NCBI GenBank assembly: GCA_963677475.2
Contig: CAXXQD010000022.1
Location: 1-64,000, forward strand
Length of the DNA: 64,000 nucleotides
Reading direction: 5' to 3'
From: JABMQB01 sp963677475
Lineage (GTDB): Bacteria > Bacteroidota > Bacteroidia > Bacteroidales > Prolixibacteraceae
Shown here: piece by piece, positions 27,541-37,658 of the stretch
How the letters are laid out: the number at the start of each line of letters is the position of its first letter
How positions within the stretch are numbered: position 1 is the first letter of the stretch
Notes under the pieces: model-generated
Databases searched by the model: none
Seen by the model: only the letters and a program-made list of their open reading frames with translations
Told to the model about the DNA's origin: nothing
Translations under genes and position numbers: made by a program

Positions 27541-28572
27541 TTATTTGTTCATCTTTAAAAAGGTGACTTCTTTTTTATCCAGCATCCTCCATTTCCCCCG
27601 CGGCAGGTTTTTCTTTGTCAATCCGGCAAAATAAACCCTGTCAAGGCGTTTAACATGGTACCCGAAATGTTCAAAAATACGCCTTACGATCCTGTTCCTG
27701 CCCGAATGGATTTCGATACCCACCTCGGTTTTATCACCCTGGGTAACATAACTAATTGCATCTGAAGAAATAAACCCATCTTCCAGTTCAATTCCGTTGG
27801 CAATCTCCAAAAGGTGGTCTTTCAAAACCGGTTTGTCAAGGCTAACGTGGTAAATTTTTTTATGGTTATAACTCGGATGTGTCAGTTTTTTTGACAAGTC
27901 GCCATCGTTTGTAAAAAGCAATACACCTGTGGTATTCCTGTCTAACCTTCCTACAGGGTAAATTCTTTCGGTACAGGCATTTTTTACCAAATCCATCACC
28001 GTCCTTTCTGCATGTGGGTCATCAGTTGTTGTCACAAAGTTTTTAGGTTTGTTTAACAGAACATACACTTTCTTTTGCGGGTTTAAGATCCTTCCATCAA
28101 ACTTAACAACATCGTCTTCGCCTACTTTAGTTCCAAGTTCGGTGACTATTTTTCCGTTAACGCTTACCAATCCTGATTCAATAAACTCATCGGCTTCCCT
28201 CCTTGAACAAACACCTGCATTGGCAACATATCTGTTAAGCCTCATTATTCCATCCAAATTCATTTTTGGAACATTTGTTTTAGGCTTGCTTTGGCGTCTT
28301 TTTAAACCAGGTCCATCTTTTTCCCAGCTTTTCCCTCCTTCAAGGTTAAATCCTGGTTTAGATTTATATCCCTCCCCTTTTTTCACGGCTCTGGCAGGTT
28401 TTCCCGACTTGTATTTTGGTTTTTCCTCCGGATTCTTCTCAAAAGGCCTTTCCTGTTTTTCTTTTCCTTTTGTTTTATTTTGAGACCTGCCAGGTTTTCC
28501 CTTTGATGCTTTCATTGCATCAAAATTATCTTTCATCCGATCTTTGCTGGCATTGCTTTTTTTATTTCTCAT
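27541..28572 (-). CDS. rluB: 23S rRNA pseudouridine synthase, RsuA/RluB family
   Basis: The C-terminal 230 residues form a complete enzyme: an S4 RNA-binding domain (RYVANAGVCSRREADEFI, from about residue 112) and the catalytic domain with GRLDRNTTG containing the active aspartate, and NRIVRRIFEHFGY near the end. It should isomerise a uridine in 23S rRNA. The N-terminal ~105 residues are an extremely basic, low-complexity tail rich in Lys, Gly, Pro and Arg, common in Bacteroidota members and likely to bind rRNA. The exact gene name is by family. Confidence 0.88.
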   Translation of the reverse strand: MRNKKSNASKDRMKDNFDAMKASKGKPGRSQNKTKGKEKQERPFEKNPEEKPKYKSGKPARAVKKGEGYKSKPGFNLEGGKSWEKDGPGLKRRQSKPKTNVPKMNLDGIMRLNRYVANAGVCSRREADEFIESGLVSVNGKIVTELGTKVGEDDVVKFDGRILNPQKKVYVLLNKPKNFVTTTDDPHAERTVMDLVKNACTERIYPVGRLDRNTTGVLLFTNDGDLSKKLTHPSYNHKKIYHVSLDKPVLKDHLLEIANGIELEDGFISSDAISYVTQGDKTEVGIEIHSGRNRIVRRIFEHFGYHVKRLDRVYFAGLTKKNLPRGKWRMLDKKEVTFLKMNK

Positions 28573-28750
28573 TTACATTTGTTTATGGCTGCAAAGTTCG
28601 GAAAAATTCCCATATATTTTTTAATACTTTCATTTTTAAATAACATGGTAAAACTGGGTATCTTAAAAAAATATTTTTTATTTATTTTAGTAACGTTTAT
28701 TGATATCCAAACACCAATTATTCGAGAACAAACAACATAAAAAAAGAACT

Positions 28751-29518
28751 ATGCAATCACACGAAATTGACTTTAAAATTATTGGTCACGATGTACAATT
28801 GGTAGAAATAGAACTTGATCCAGCGGAAACTGTAATCGCAGAAGCGGGAGCAATGCTTTATATGGAAGACGGTATTGAATATACTGCCCGAATGGGTGAT
28901 GGATCAAACCCAAGCGCCGGGTTTTTCGACAAGTTATTATCTGCAGGTTCCAGGTTAATCACCGGGGAATCGTTGTTCTTAACCCATTTTACCAACCAGG
29001 GTTGGGGCAAAAAACATGTGGCTTTTTCAGCTCCTTACCCTGGAACCATTATTCCTATGGACCTGGCACAAATGGGGGGAAGTGTTATTGTACAAAAAGA
29101 TGCATTCTTATGTGCAGCACTAGGAACAAAAATATCCATCACATTCAACCGGAAATTGGGGGCAGGATTTTTTGGAGGAGAAGGTTTTATCCTGCAAAAA
29201 TTACAAGGTGACGGAAGGGCATTTATTCATGCCGGGGGAACCGTTATTGAAAAACAACTCAACAACGAAACATTGAGAGTTGATACAGGCTGTATTGTAG
29301 GTTTCGAGCCAAGCATTGAATATAGCATTGAACAAGCCGGGGGACTTAGGTCCATGGTTTTTGGAGGCGAAGGCCTATTTCTTGCAACCTTAAGGGGAAC
29401 CGGAAAAGTATGGTTGCAAAGTATGCCAATTAGAAAACTAATTGCCCAGCTTTCGCCCAGGGGCGGAAATTCCCGGAAAGAAGCGAGCGGACTTTTAAAT
29501 AATTTCTTGGAAGGATAA
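28751..29518 (+). CDS. TIGR00266 / AIM24 family protein
   Basis: The 255-aa protein is a beta-rich AIM24-family member, recognised by AEAGAMLYMEDGIE, the glycine-rich GEGFILQKLQGDGRAFIHAGG and FGGEGLFLATLRGTGKVWLQ. Its function is unknown. The frame is open from a TTG at 28700, but the ATG at 28751 fits the family start MQSHEIDFKIIG and follows an A-rich leader. Confidence 0.85.
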   Translation: MQSHEIDFKIIGHDVQLVEIELDPAETVIAEAGAMLYMEDGIEYTARMGDGSNPSAGFFDKLLSAGSRLITGESLFLTHFTNQGWGKKHVAFSAPYPGTIIPMDLAQMGGSVIVQKDAFLCAALGTKISITFNRKLGAGFFGGEGFILQKLQGDGRAFIHAGGTVIEKQLNNETLRVDTGCIVGFEPSIEYSIEQAGGLRSMVFGGEGLFLATLRGTGKVWLQSMPIRKLIAQLSPRGGNSRKEASGLLNNFLEG

Positions 29519-29527
29519 AAGAGTTTT

Positions 29528-29577
29528 CAGTCGCGGTTAGCAGTCACAGTGGTCAGTTGACAGTTGCAGTATTCAGT
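29528..29577. repeat. Cluster of seven CAGT tetranucleotides
   Basis: CAGT occurs at 29528, 29541, 29547, 29554, 29561, 29567 and 29574, that is, at 6-7-base steps over the last six copies. It lies between the TIGR00266 gene and a pseudogene. It resembles the degenerate CAGT-rich intergenic tracts seen in Bacteroidota. No role is evident. Confidence 0.5.
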
Positions 29578-29698
29578 AAATTAGTGAGGGTATGGCATCG
29601 GGTTATGCCCTTGATAAATATTGGTATATATCCATGTCACCACCAAGTGTATTGAAAACAAAAAATGTAAATTATAGCAGACTAAACGGAAAGATTTT

Positions 29699-30201
29699 AT
29701 GAAAAAATATGTGTGTTTTGCGGTTCAAGTCCTGGGCTCAACCCAATTTATTCTGAAGAAGTAGAAAAACTGGGCAAAATATTTATAGATAAGGATTTTA
29801 CTCTTGTGTATGGTGGGGCAAAGGTCGGACACATGGGATAACTTGCTGATCATATTTTAAGTTCAGGAGGAAAGGTTATAGGAATAATCCCTAAATTCCT
29901 TAAGGAGAAGGAGGTTGCACATAATGGACTTACAGAACTGATTGAGGTAAGTTCAATGCATGAGCGCAAAGAATTAATGGAAAAACAATCCGATGGATTT
30001 ATCGCGTTACCGGGAGGTTTTGGCACAATTGAAGAAATTTTTGAAATGGTAACCTGGGGACAACTAAGAATACATGAGAAACCTTGCGGATTTTTAAATA
30101 TAAATGGATTCTATGATTTGTTAAATGAATTTTTAGAAAATGCAGTGAAGTGAGGATTCATAGAAAGGGAATTTAAAAATACGATAATAATTAAATTCTG
30201 A
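29699..30201 (+). pseudogene. Decayed LOG-family (TIGR00730) phosphoribohydrolase gene
   Basis: The intact family would cleave nucleoside monophosphates such as cytokinin ribotides or AMP. The reading frame begins at the ATG at 29699 but must shift one base almost at once to read CVFCGSSPGLNPIYSEE and LVYGGAKVGHMG. A TAA at 29839-29841 then interrupts the conserved GHMG-LAD segment, the frame continues through KVIGIIPKF and the intact signature PGGFGTIEE, and a TGA at 30151-30153 cuts off the last 15 residues. Three independent lesions make this a pseudogene; a 65-codon open piece (29956-30153) remains. Confidence 0.9.
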
Positions 30202-30337
30202 TTCCAGGGAAATAGTTAATCAATTTATTCATTACCAGTACCATACTGTTGGCAAAGCTCAAAAAGTACTGAACAAAACATTTACAGCATCCACAACTTG
30301 TAAGTAATCGTTCAACTAAACTCGTACTATTGCCGGA

Positions 30338-31678
30338 TCACCCAATCTCAGGCAAACTTATGCCTTTGATTTTTCGGTATAAATCTAGGGCAAACACATC
30401 GGTCATTCCCGACACAAAATCAACTACCGATTGTATCTGTGCATAAAGATTGGCTCCTTCAGTAAGGTATTGTTTCGGAATTAACGACAATAATTTTTTA
30501 CTGTACAAATCTTCTGGGCTAGTAATGGCACCGATAAATTCCTCCAATAAAGTTCCGATTATTTTGTAACCTGCAATTTCGATTTCAATCACCGAACGAT
30601 GTGCATAAATGGTTGAGAAAGATATTTCCTTAACACGTTTCATGGCTTTTGCTTCGGTTTTACCAAGCTTTTTAATCAGGCTTCCTTCGAATGTTCCTTC
30701 TAAAATGTTTTGTTTATTTTTCCAAAAAATATCAATGCACAAGTTTACCAGCTTTCCAATTACATTTGCGCGCAAAAAACTGATTTGTTCGTTTGGGTCA
30801 GTAACTTCTTTGAAGGTTTTATCGAACTGCTGCAATTGTTTTTTTTCAGATTGCCGGCCATAAAAACCCAGGAACAAAGTTTTAGCCTCCTCAAACGACA
30901 ATATCCCTAATTTAAATGCATCTTCCACATCCATAATCTGATAACATATATCGTCGGCTGCCTCCACCAAATATACAAAGGGGTGCCTTTTTGCTTTTAA
31001 AGGGTTTTCTGATATGACTGGAATAGAAAATTCACTCACTATCCGTTTGTAAATTTCTTTTTCAGATTGAAAGAAACCAAACTTTTGTTTTGTGGCAGCA
31101 ATCGACTCAAAAGGGTATTTAATAATGGAAGCTACGGTTGTATACGTCAGAGCAAAACCGCCGTTTCTTTTCCCTTGGAACTGATGTGTGAGGGTTCTTA
31201 ACGCATTTGCATTGCCGTCGAAATGCGTAAAATCTTTCCACTCGCCAAGGCTAAGTTTTGTTTCAAACTCCTGACCAAAACCATTCCTAAAAAAATTGGA
31301 AATTGCCGCTTCTCCTGAATGCCCAAAGGGTGGATTTCCTAAATCGTGTGCCAAACAAGCTGCAGAAACCACGGAGCCAATTTCATGGAACAAGGCATTG
31401 TCTTCATTATGGTTTTCGGTCCTTATTTTGTCGGTAAGCAAACTCCCAAGCGACCTCCCAACACTAGCAACCTCAAGACTGTGTGTAAGCCTGTTGTGCA
31501 CAAATACCTGCGCCGGAAGCGGGAACACCTGTGTTTTATTTTGCATCCTCCGAAAAGGTGACGAAAATATAATTCGATCGTAATCCCTTTGAAACTGCGA
31601 CCGATCGGTCAAATTTGAGTTTCCAGGTCGGGATTCAAGACCAATTCTTTTTGCAGATAAAAGCTCGTTCCAGTTCAT
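30338..31678 (-). CDS. dgt: Deoxyguanosinetriphosphate triphosphohydrolase (dGTPase)
   Basis: The 446-aa HD-domain enzyme removes triphosphate from dGTP or other dNTPs. The metal motif is visible as RLTHSLEVA (histidine) and AHDLGNPPFGHSGE (HD pair and following histidine), with a further aspartate in VEAADDICYQIMDVED. Length and opening (RSQFQRDYDRIIFSSPFRR) match the long dGTPase type. The stop of the upstream M48-type gene is one base away, so the two genes probably form one operon. Loss of such enzymes alters dNTP pools, and some members protect against phage. Confidence 0.92.
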   Translation of the reverse strand: MNWNELLSAKRIGLESRPGNSNLTDRSQFQRDYDRIIFSSPFRRMQNKTQVFPLPAQVFVHNRLTHSLEVASVGRSLGSLLTDKIRTENHNEDNALFHEIGSVVSAACLAHDLGNPPFGHSGEAAISNFFRNGFGQEFETKLSLGEWKDFTHFDGNANALRTLTHQFQGKRNGGFALTYTTVASIIKYPFESIAATKQKFGFFQSEKEIYKRIVSEFSIPVISENPLKAKRHPFVYLVEAADDICYQIMDVEDAFKLGILSFEEAKTLFLGFYGRQSEKKQLQQFDKTFKEVTDPNEQISFLRANVIGKLVNLCIDIFWKNKQNILEGTFEGSLIKKLGKTEAKAMKRVKEISFSTIYAHRSVIEIEIAGYKIIGTLLEEFIGAITSPEDLYSKKLLSLIPKQYLTEGANLYAQIQSVVDFVSGMTDVFALDLYRKIKGISLPEIG

Positions 31679-31679
31679 A

Positions 31680-32393
31680 TTAAAACTTATAGGTTGAGTA
31701 TTTTTTAACTTCTTTATTTAATTCTTTTGACTTCCCACCGACTAAACGATCCAGTTCGGCATGAAACTCCGGGCTGTGGTTTTTGATTTTCGTATGCACC
31801 AATTCGTGCAAAAGTATATAATCAATCAAATAAAATGGGAGCTTCATTAAATGCAGGTTCAGGTTTATATTATTTTTTGAAGAGCAGCTCCCCCAGTTGG
31901 TTTTATTATTTTTTATGGCAACCCGGTTATATGTATACGAAAATTTATTTGCAAGCAATTGTAACCTTCCCGGCAAATATTCCTTGCCCTCACTTCTGTA
32001 TATAGAGGTTATTGTTTCGTTCATAAAAGCCTGTCCCTCTTTTGATTCAATAGCATATTCCGAAGGGAAATAAATAGAAATATCCTTCCCGGTTTCAGTT
32101 GAATAAGGTTTTTCTTTATCTGTTTCCAACAAATGAATAGTTTTCGTTTTTGTATCGTATGTTGAATTAATTTTGAACTTTGTTAAACCAGAATCAAATC
32201 TGTTTTGTTGTTCTAATATCCAGGCAGCATGTTCACTGGCAAATTTTAATGCACTCTTAAAACTTGAGTAATAAGGAAGGGTAACAACAACCTGTTTATC
32301 AGGCTTAATCCTCAATTTAAACCGTTTTGACCTTTTATTTTTTACCAGTGTAACTTTACCTACCTTGGAAATGTGAAAATCTTTTTCTACCAT
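31680..32393 (-). CDS. YgjP-like (DUF45) zinc metallopeptidase
   Basis: The protein (237 aa) has the DUF45/M48-like signature: the strand LPYYSS, then WGSCSSKNNINLN, and the zinc motif LHELVH (H-E-x-x-H) with a following conserved HSPEFHAEL. The frame is open from a TTG at 32423, but the ATG at 32393 gives the sensible start MVEKDFHISK and keeps the promoter region of the divergent gene free. Substrate unknown; YgjP proteins often occur near restriction systems, which is not the case here. Confidence 0.85.
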   Translation of the reverse strand: MVEKDFHISKVGKVTLVKNKRSKRFKLRIKPDKQVVVTLPYYSSFKSALKFASEHAAWILEQQNRFDSGLTKFKINSTYDTKTKTIHLLETDKEKPYSTETGKDISIYFPSEYAIESKEGQAFMNETITSIYRSEGKEYLPGRLQLLANKFSYTYNRVAIKNNKTNWGSCSSKNNINLNLHLMKLPFYLIDYILLHELVHTKIKNHSPEFHAELDRLVGGKSKELNKEVKKYSTYKF

Positions 32394-32425
32394 TATGAAA
32401 TAAAAACAAATCAAAGATATCAATT

Positions 32426-33130
32426 ATGGCAAATAACCAAAAAATAGAAGTATTTGGGAACCTCACAAAAATCGAAACTGTAAATCCGGTTGAAGACAAC
32501 GTTGCCGGAGGGATTCAAGCATTCGAATCGTTGAATCCTTTTCCCGGATATTACCATGAAAGGCCAGATACTACTTGTCCTTTCTATATTTATCTGGTAC
32601 TGAGTGACCCTTGTCCGCTAGAGAGGATACTCAGGGCTACCCAAAACATTGAAAGAGATTATGGATGGCTTTTTGATGCAGGAAAAGGATATATGGAAAT
32701 TGGAATCCAGGAATTACATGTGATCCGTTTAAGGCACGTTCCGAACCTTGGCATTATAAAAGAAATTATTGAAGCATACGAAAAACAGGGAATTCTGTTC
32801 CGAAGGAAAAACAGAAAAACAGATCAGCAAACTGTTCGGGTGAAAATCGTAAAATTCCTTTCGCTTGAAAAACTTGCAGACAATATTTACCTTGACCTGA
32901 AAGAAAAAAACCATGGCTATTTTAAATTGCCCCATTATATTGACAGGGACAAATTTTTAAAAGTCGCCCGGGATGTGAGGTACAATTGGGAAGGACATGA
33001 GTTTGATGCTGCTGTTGGTTCTTTTTATCAGGATGGGAAATTGCATGAAATTATTCGTGTTTATTCCAACCAACTCACAACCGAATATTTACAGGAAATT
33101 AGGGAATTATACCTTAAAAAAATAAAATAA
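32426..33130 (+). CDS. Conserved protein of unknown function
   Basis: This 234-aa protein has no signal peptide, membrane helix or motif that I can name. It contains mixed alpha/beta regions and a stretch DTTCPFYIYLVLSDPCPLER. It starts 32 bases from the divergent metallopeptidase gene and is followed by a clear terminator, so it is a single-gene transcription unit. Confidence 0.65.
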   Translation: MANNQKIEVFGNLTKIETVNPVEDNVAGGIQAFESLNPFPGYYHERPDTTCPFYIYLVLSDPCPLERILRATQNIERDYGWLFDAGKGYMEIGIQELHVIRLRHVPNLGIIKEIIEAYEKQGILFRRKNRKTDQQTVRVKIVKFLSLEKLADNIYLDLKEKNHGYFKLPHYIDRDKFLKVARDVRYNWEGHEFDAAVGSFYQDGKLHEIIRVYSNQLTTEYLQEIRELYLKKIK

Positions 33131-33150
33131 ACTGCTTCAAAAAGCAGGGA

Positions 33151-33182
33151 AGGGTATTGCCACTGCGGCAATGCCCTTTTTT
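33151..33182 (+). terminator. Intrinsic terminator
   Basis: A 10-bp stem GGGTATTGCC/GGCAATGCCC with one G-T pair and the loop ACTGC, followed by TTTTTT. It is placed just after the stop codon of the unknown protein. Confidence 0.8.
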
Positions 33183-33390
33183 ATGCCCGCACCTGAAATA
33201 CTCTTCCAGAATTACTAATTAGGTTTAACCAGGACAGCCGTTATAGTATTCGGGATATATGTTATAGCCCTCGAAGTTTACCAAAGCTATTTTTCGCATT
33301 TGTTTTGGGAATTGTGTTCGAACGGTTCGGCTAAAAATCGTTCCTGATTTCAATTTGCCCTATAAACAATGAATTTGAATAATATATTTT

Positions 33391-35118
33391 ATGAAAAGGA
33401 ATTCATACAGCCTTTTAGCAACTATAATTTTTATATGGATTTTAACAGGTTTTATTTCCTGCCAGAATGAGTTCATTGACCCGGAAGATCCGAAAAATGA
33501 CACGGTTTCCCAGGTATATAATGTTTTTGAAATGGATATCCAGGTTGAAAACAATGTACAAATTATTTCTAAAGAAAAAGAGGACTACCTGAATTGTACT
33601 GTTTATTTGGATGGGAAAGACATTTACGAAGATTATTCAGGAACAGCCCGAATAAGGGGAAGAGGCAATTCTACCTGGTTTTGGTACGATAAAAAACCAT
33701 ATCGGATAAAACTCGATGAAAAGTCGGAGATTTTGGGATTAAAAAGCAACAGCGACTGGGTATTATTGGCAAACTACCGCGACCCAACAAACCTTATGAA
33801 TGCCTTTGGCTTTGAGGTTGCACAATGGATGGATATGCCCTACACCAACCATAGTCGATTTATCGAGATCAGATTAAATGGTGATTATATTGGCCTATAT
33901 CAGCTCACCGAACAAGTTGAACAAGGCAATAACAGGGTTGATATATCTGAAACAGACGGTTTATTAATCTGCCTGGATGCAGACGATGGACCATACCTTG
34001 CCCCGGATGCGAAAAATAATTTTTGGTCAACTGTTTTCGAACTTCCGGTTTGTATAAAACACCCGAAAGAACCTACCAACAATCAACTATCTTCAATCCA
34101 GGATGATTTTGCCAAACTCGAAGTTGCAATTTACGATTCCAATTACGAATCGGTTGCTGCTCTTTTGGATATTCCTTCCCTGATTGACTATCTTATTATT
34201 CAGGAATTAGTTTATAATGTGGAAATTGATGCGCCCCGAAGTACATTTATTCATAAAGACCGTGGTGGGAAATATGTAATGGGGCCAGTTTGGGATTTTG
34301 ATGCAGGTTTTGATTTTGACTGGAGCAGTATGATGACCGGGCATAATTATTTTACGGCACAGGAGCTGGTCCTTGGCACCAATCCAGCAACACACAGAGG
34401 AGGTTACAGCATCTCTGATTTTTTCACCCAGATGTTCAGGGATGAGCGGTTTGTGAAAGAATACAAAAACCGCTGGAATGAAATAAAGGATGATTTATTG
34501 GAACATGCCTGGACAGAAATGGAGAAATATATTTTAAACCTTGACAATGCTATGCAAAGGGATTTCGAACGTTGGCCGATCGATCGGAATTGCAGCACTG
34601 AAATTAACCGAATGAAAAGCTGGTTGACAGAACGCGTTGCTTTCCTCACAACAGTAATAAACAATTATCCAGAAGGCAACACTTCAGCAATAAAAATTAA
34701 TTGTGGCGAGATTTCATACGATGTTAACATGTTGTACAGCTTAGGTTACCAGCAAAATGTTCGCATTAATATCAATGAAGATTCCGTGCTGTCAAAATTG
34801 GGGGTCGCAAGGTCAGAATTGTACAGTTCTGCAATGGTTATTGTGCCATTACACACAGATGGAAGCGAAGGGGTAAACAATACCAATGGAGTATTTGGCG
34901 CATGGTTTGAAGCCGACAACAATCCAGGCGAATGGTCAAACGGACATGTTTTTATTGAAATATACGAAAACCTCACCCAATGGGAATGTGGCCTACGAAA
35001 CGAAGGCGGTTATTGTAGCGTTGGAGATACACATAAAGTTAAAATGCAATATCAGTTTACCAAAGAGGAAGAAATAAAAACCTTAACGATAGCTGTGGAT
35101 TTTGCTATTGATGAATAA
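33391..35118 (+). CDS. CotH kinase family lipoprotein with DUF4859-like domain
   Basis: The 575-aa protein begins with a lipoprotein signal ending in GFISC. Residues about 75-430 form the CotH domain, an atypical protein kinase fold, with GRGNSTW, DWVLLANYRDPT, RFIEIRLNGDYIGLYQLTEQVE and the GPVWDFDAGFD metal-binding block. The C-terminal ~120 residues resemble the DUF4859 domain found in Bacteroidota surface proteins (SGYQQNVRI-like start, GAWF, ending in a beta strand). It is likely anchored in a membrane facing the periplasm or surface. Its target is unknown. Confidence 0.85.
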   Translation: MKRNSYSLLATIIFIWILTGFISCQNEFIDPEDPKNDTVSQVYNVFEMDIQVENNVQIISKEKEDYLNCTVYLDGKDIYEDYSGTARIRGRGNSTWFWYDKKPYRIKLDEKSEILGLKSNSDWVLLANYRDPTNLMNAFGFEVAQWMDMPYTNHSRFIEIRLNGDYIGLYQLTEQVEQGNNRVDISETDGLLICLDADDGPYLAPDAKNNFWSTVFELPVCIKHPKEPTNNQLSSIQDDFAKLEVAIYDSNYESVAALLDIPSLIDYLIIQELVYNVEIDAPRSTFIHKDRGGKYVMGPVWDFDAGFDFDWSSMMTGHNYFTAQELVLGTNPATHRGGYSISDFFTQMFRDERFVKEYKNRWNEIKDDLLEHAWTEMEKYILNLDNAMQRDFERWPIDRNCSTEINRMKSWLTERVAFLTTVINNYPEGNTSAIKINCGEISYDVNMLYSLGYQQNVRININEDSVLSKLGVARSELYSSAMVIVPLHTDGSEGVNNTNGVFGAWFEADNNPGEWSNGHVFIEIYENLTQWECGLRNEGGYCSVGDTHKVKMQYQFTKEEEIKTLTIAVDFAIDE

Positions 35119-35477
35119 ATTTAATTGGTACTATTAGCAATTTATGTCTTTCTTATTAAGAACATTCAAGTTCCTTGAAACCAAAATGATTTTGAATAGC
35201 TTTAAGATTAGATGTGAATTGAATTTCGATAAATATTCGCAAGAAATCATCAATTCCGGGAAACCTTAAATTGTTACCTAATTCCTATTAATAATAGAAT
35301 CTATTCTTTATTAATAAATACTTATCCTTCATACTTAAAACTTGAATAAGCCGTTACATACTATGTTATTTTAAAGGATAGAATCCTTTGTAACATTAAC
35401 TTGTTGAAATTAAATTTTAAAAATAAACGGCCTCTGGTAAAATAAGTTTATTTTTACTTTTCGGAAATAAGGTTAGG
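35119..35477. other. Non-coding gap with two dyads
   Basis: No gene is seen. The gap contains an imperfect inverted repeat at 35287-35315 (ATTAATAATAGAAT against ATTCTTTATTAAT) and a perfect 7-bp dyad AAAGGAT/ATCCTTT at 35373-35389. These may be a terminator for the CotH gene and a regulatory site for the PorE-like gene. A TACTTTTC at 35455 resembles a -7 box with one mismatch. Confidence 0.4.
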
Positions 35478-37478
35478 ATGAAAAATATCAGGATACTGGC
35501 TATCATTATTATAAGTATTGCTTTTGCTGCATGTGGCACCTCGAAAAATGGAAGAATTGCCGAAGGGGCGCATCAAATTGGTGAATATTATAAGGCAATT
35601 GAGAAATATAAAAAAGCCAATAAAAAAGAAAAAGACCGAAACAAACGGACGGAATATTATTACGCCCTGGCAGAGTGTTACCGCGCCATAGGAGAATATG
35701 ACCTTGCTGCCATGCACTATAAAATTGCGATCCGAAGAAAATATCCTGATCCCATAGCCATTCTTCAAAATGCCGAAATGTTGCGTGCTTCTTTGGATTA
35801 TGAAAATGCCCTTGAAAATTACCGTATTTATCTGGATTCGGTTCCGGGCGATCCGGTTGCACTTAGGGGGATTGAGGCCATGCAAAAAACACAATATTGG
35901 ACCGATAACCCAACACGCCATATCGTTAACGGGATTCGTGAGTTAAATTCCCGTGAAAGCGATTATATGCCTGTGTTTGTTGGCGGGCGGGATAACGAAA
36001 TTATTTTCACTTCGACACGAAAAGCTGCTACCGGTAAAAAGAAAAGTATGATTACCGGACAGGATTATGCTGATTTGTTTAAAGGCCAGTTTGATATTCA
36101 AAGGCAAAAATGGTCGGAACCGCAGTTGTTGGACATTAACCTGATCGTAAATACCGGGGATGAAGAAGGGGCTGCCACCATTTCGGAAAGTGGTGACCAA
36201 ATGTTGTTTACCAGATGCCGTTACGACAAAAGCATGAACATGGGTGCCGAAATTTATTCATCATCACAATCGAGGGGCTCATGGGCACAGCCTACAAAAG
36301 TCGAATTACTGGGAGATAGCATTACAACAGCTCATCCGGCCCTTTCGCCGGATGGATCGAAGCTTTATTTTGTATCCGACAAAATGGGCGGATTTGGGGG
36401 CAAAGATATCTATGTGGCAGAAAAAGAAGGTGGGACCTTTAAAAAACCGCAAAATCTTGGCCCCGCGATTAATACAAAAGGCGATGAAATATTTCCCTTT
36501 GTAAGGGATAACGGAGAATTGTATTTTTCATCGAACTACCACCTTGGAATGGGCGGGTACGATATTTTTGTTGCCACTTTCGATGAAGACAAAGGATGGA
36601 GCATTCAAAACATGGGTTCACCAATAAATTCGCCTGCCGATGATTTTGGGATTTGTTATGTGAAGGATCGGAACCAGGGGATGTTTTCATCCAACAGAAA
36701 AGGCTCGTTTGCAGGTTCCGATGATATTTATTCATTTGTGGTACCGCCAAAAATCTTCCAATTAGCAGGCGAGATATTCGATAAAGAATCGGGCAATAAA
36801 CTAAATGGCGCAACAGTACGGATTATCGGGACTGATGGTACTTATCTGAAAATGCGGGGGCAAAACGGTAAATTCCAAATGAAACTTAAGCCGGAAGTTG
36901 AGTACATTATTGCAAGTTTTAAAGAAGGTTATCTGAATGATAAAACCAGAATTTCAACAGTTGGTGTTGAGGATAGTAAAGATTTCAGGGTGGAACTTTT
37001 TCTCACGTCAACCGAGGACCCAATAAAAGTTGATAATATCATTTATGAATTTGGGAAATGGGATTTACTTCCCGAATCGAAGGCTGCATTGGATTCTTTA
37101 GCATCAATCCTTGAAAAAAACCCAACAATTGTTATTGAGTTGATGGCGCATACCGACCATATTGGTCAAGACCAGGCAAACTCTGTACTTTCACAAAAAA
37201 GGGCACAAAGTGTGGTTGATTATTTAATCAATGCTGGTATAAACCCTCAGCGATTGGTTGCAAAAGGCTATGGCGAAACCTGGCCTAAGAAAATTACACG
37301 CGAAATTGCCCGGCAATATGATTTCCTGAAACGAAACGATGTGTTAACGGAAGAGTTTATCGGGAAGTTGGAAACCGAAGCCCAAAAGGAAATTGCCAGG
37401 CAAATGAACCGTAGGACCGAATTCAGGGTTCTTTCCGATGATTTCCATGAAACATTTGAGCCGGAAAAGCTGAATTAA
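35478..37478 (+). CDS. porE: PorE-like lipoprotein of the type IX secretion system (TPR, WD40, CRD, OmpA)
   Basis: The 666-aa protein has a lipoprotein signal (AAC at about residue 19), TPR-like helices (about 25-150), a beta-propeller with PD40 repeats (ATISESGDQMLFTR, HPALSPDGSKLYFVSD and others, about 170-420), a carboxypeptidase-regulatory-like fold (about 425-500) and a C-terminal OmpA domain (about 515-650) with the peptidoglycan-binding block IELMAHTDHIGQ and LSQKRAQSVVDYL. This four-part order and the length are those of PorE, an outer-membrane-linked component that connects the type IX secretion machine to peptidoglycan. Related OmpA lipoproteins share the layout, so the exact name is an inference. 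Confidence 0.8.
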   Translation: MKNIRILAIIIISIAFAACGTSKNGRIAEGAHQIGEYYKAIEKYKKANKKEKDRNKRTEYYYALAECYRAIGEYDLAAMHYKIAIRRKYPDPIAILQNAEMLRASLDYENALENYRIYLDSVPGDPVALRGIEAMQKTQYWTDNPTRHIVNGIRELNSRESDYMPVFVGGRDNEIIFTSTRKAATGKKKSMITGQDYADLFKGQFDIQRQKWSEPQLLDINLIVNTGDEEGAATISESGDQMLFTRCRYDKSMNMGAEIYSSSQSRGSWAQPTKVELLGDSITTAHPALSPDGSKLYFVSDKMGGFGGKDIYVAEKEGGTFKKPQNLGPAINTKGDEIFPFVRDNGELYFSSNYHLGMGGYDIFVATFDEDKGWSIQNMGSPINSPADDFGICYVKDRNQGMFSSNRKGSFAGSDDIYSFVVPPKIFQLAGEIFDKESGNKLNGATVRIIGTDGTYLKMRGQNGKFQMKLKPEVEYIIASFKEGYLNDKTRISTVGVEDSKDFRVELFLTSTEDPIKVDNIIYEFGKWDLLPESKAALDSLASILEKNPTIVIELMAHTDHIGQDQANSVLSQKRAQSVVDYLINAGINPQRLVAKGYGETWPKKITREIARQYDFLKRNDVLTEEFIGKLETEAQKEIARQMNRRTEFRVLSDDFHETFEPEKLN

Positions 37479-37658
37479 AGTTGAGCCGTTTTTAAAACTA
37501 TTTTTTGCATGTTTTTAATTCTGGATCTCAGAGTGAATCTCAATCTTTGTCTTTCCAATATGTTAAGAAGTATTAATCATTGAAAAATTATTGAAAACCT
37601 AAAAAACATTTTAAGCACAAAGCCGTTGTATGTTTCAAGTCAATGAAAACAGGGAACA

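Noticed and set aside
33900..34976. Several minus-strand open frames within the CotH gene
   Set aside because: They are shadows of a long, motif-bearing plus-strand gene.
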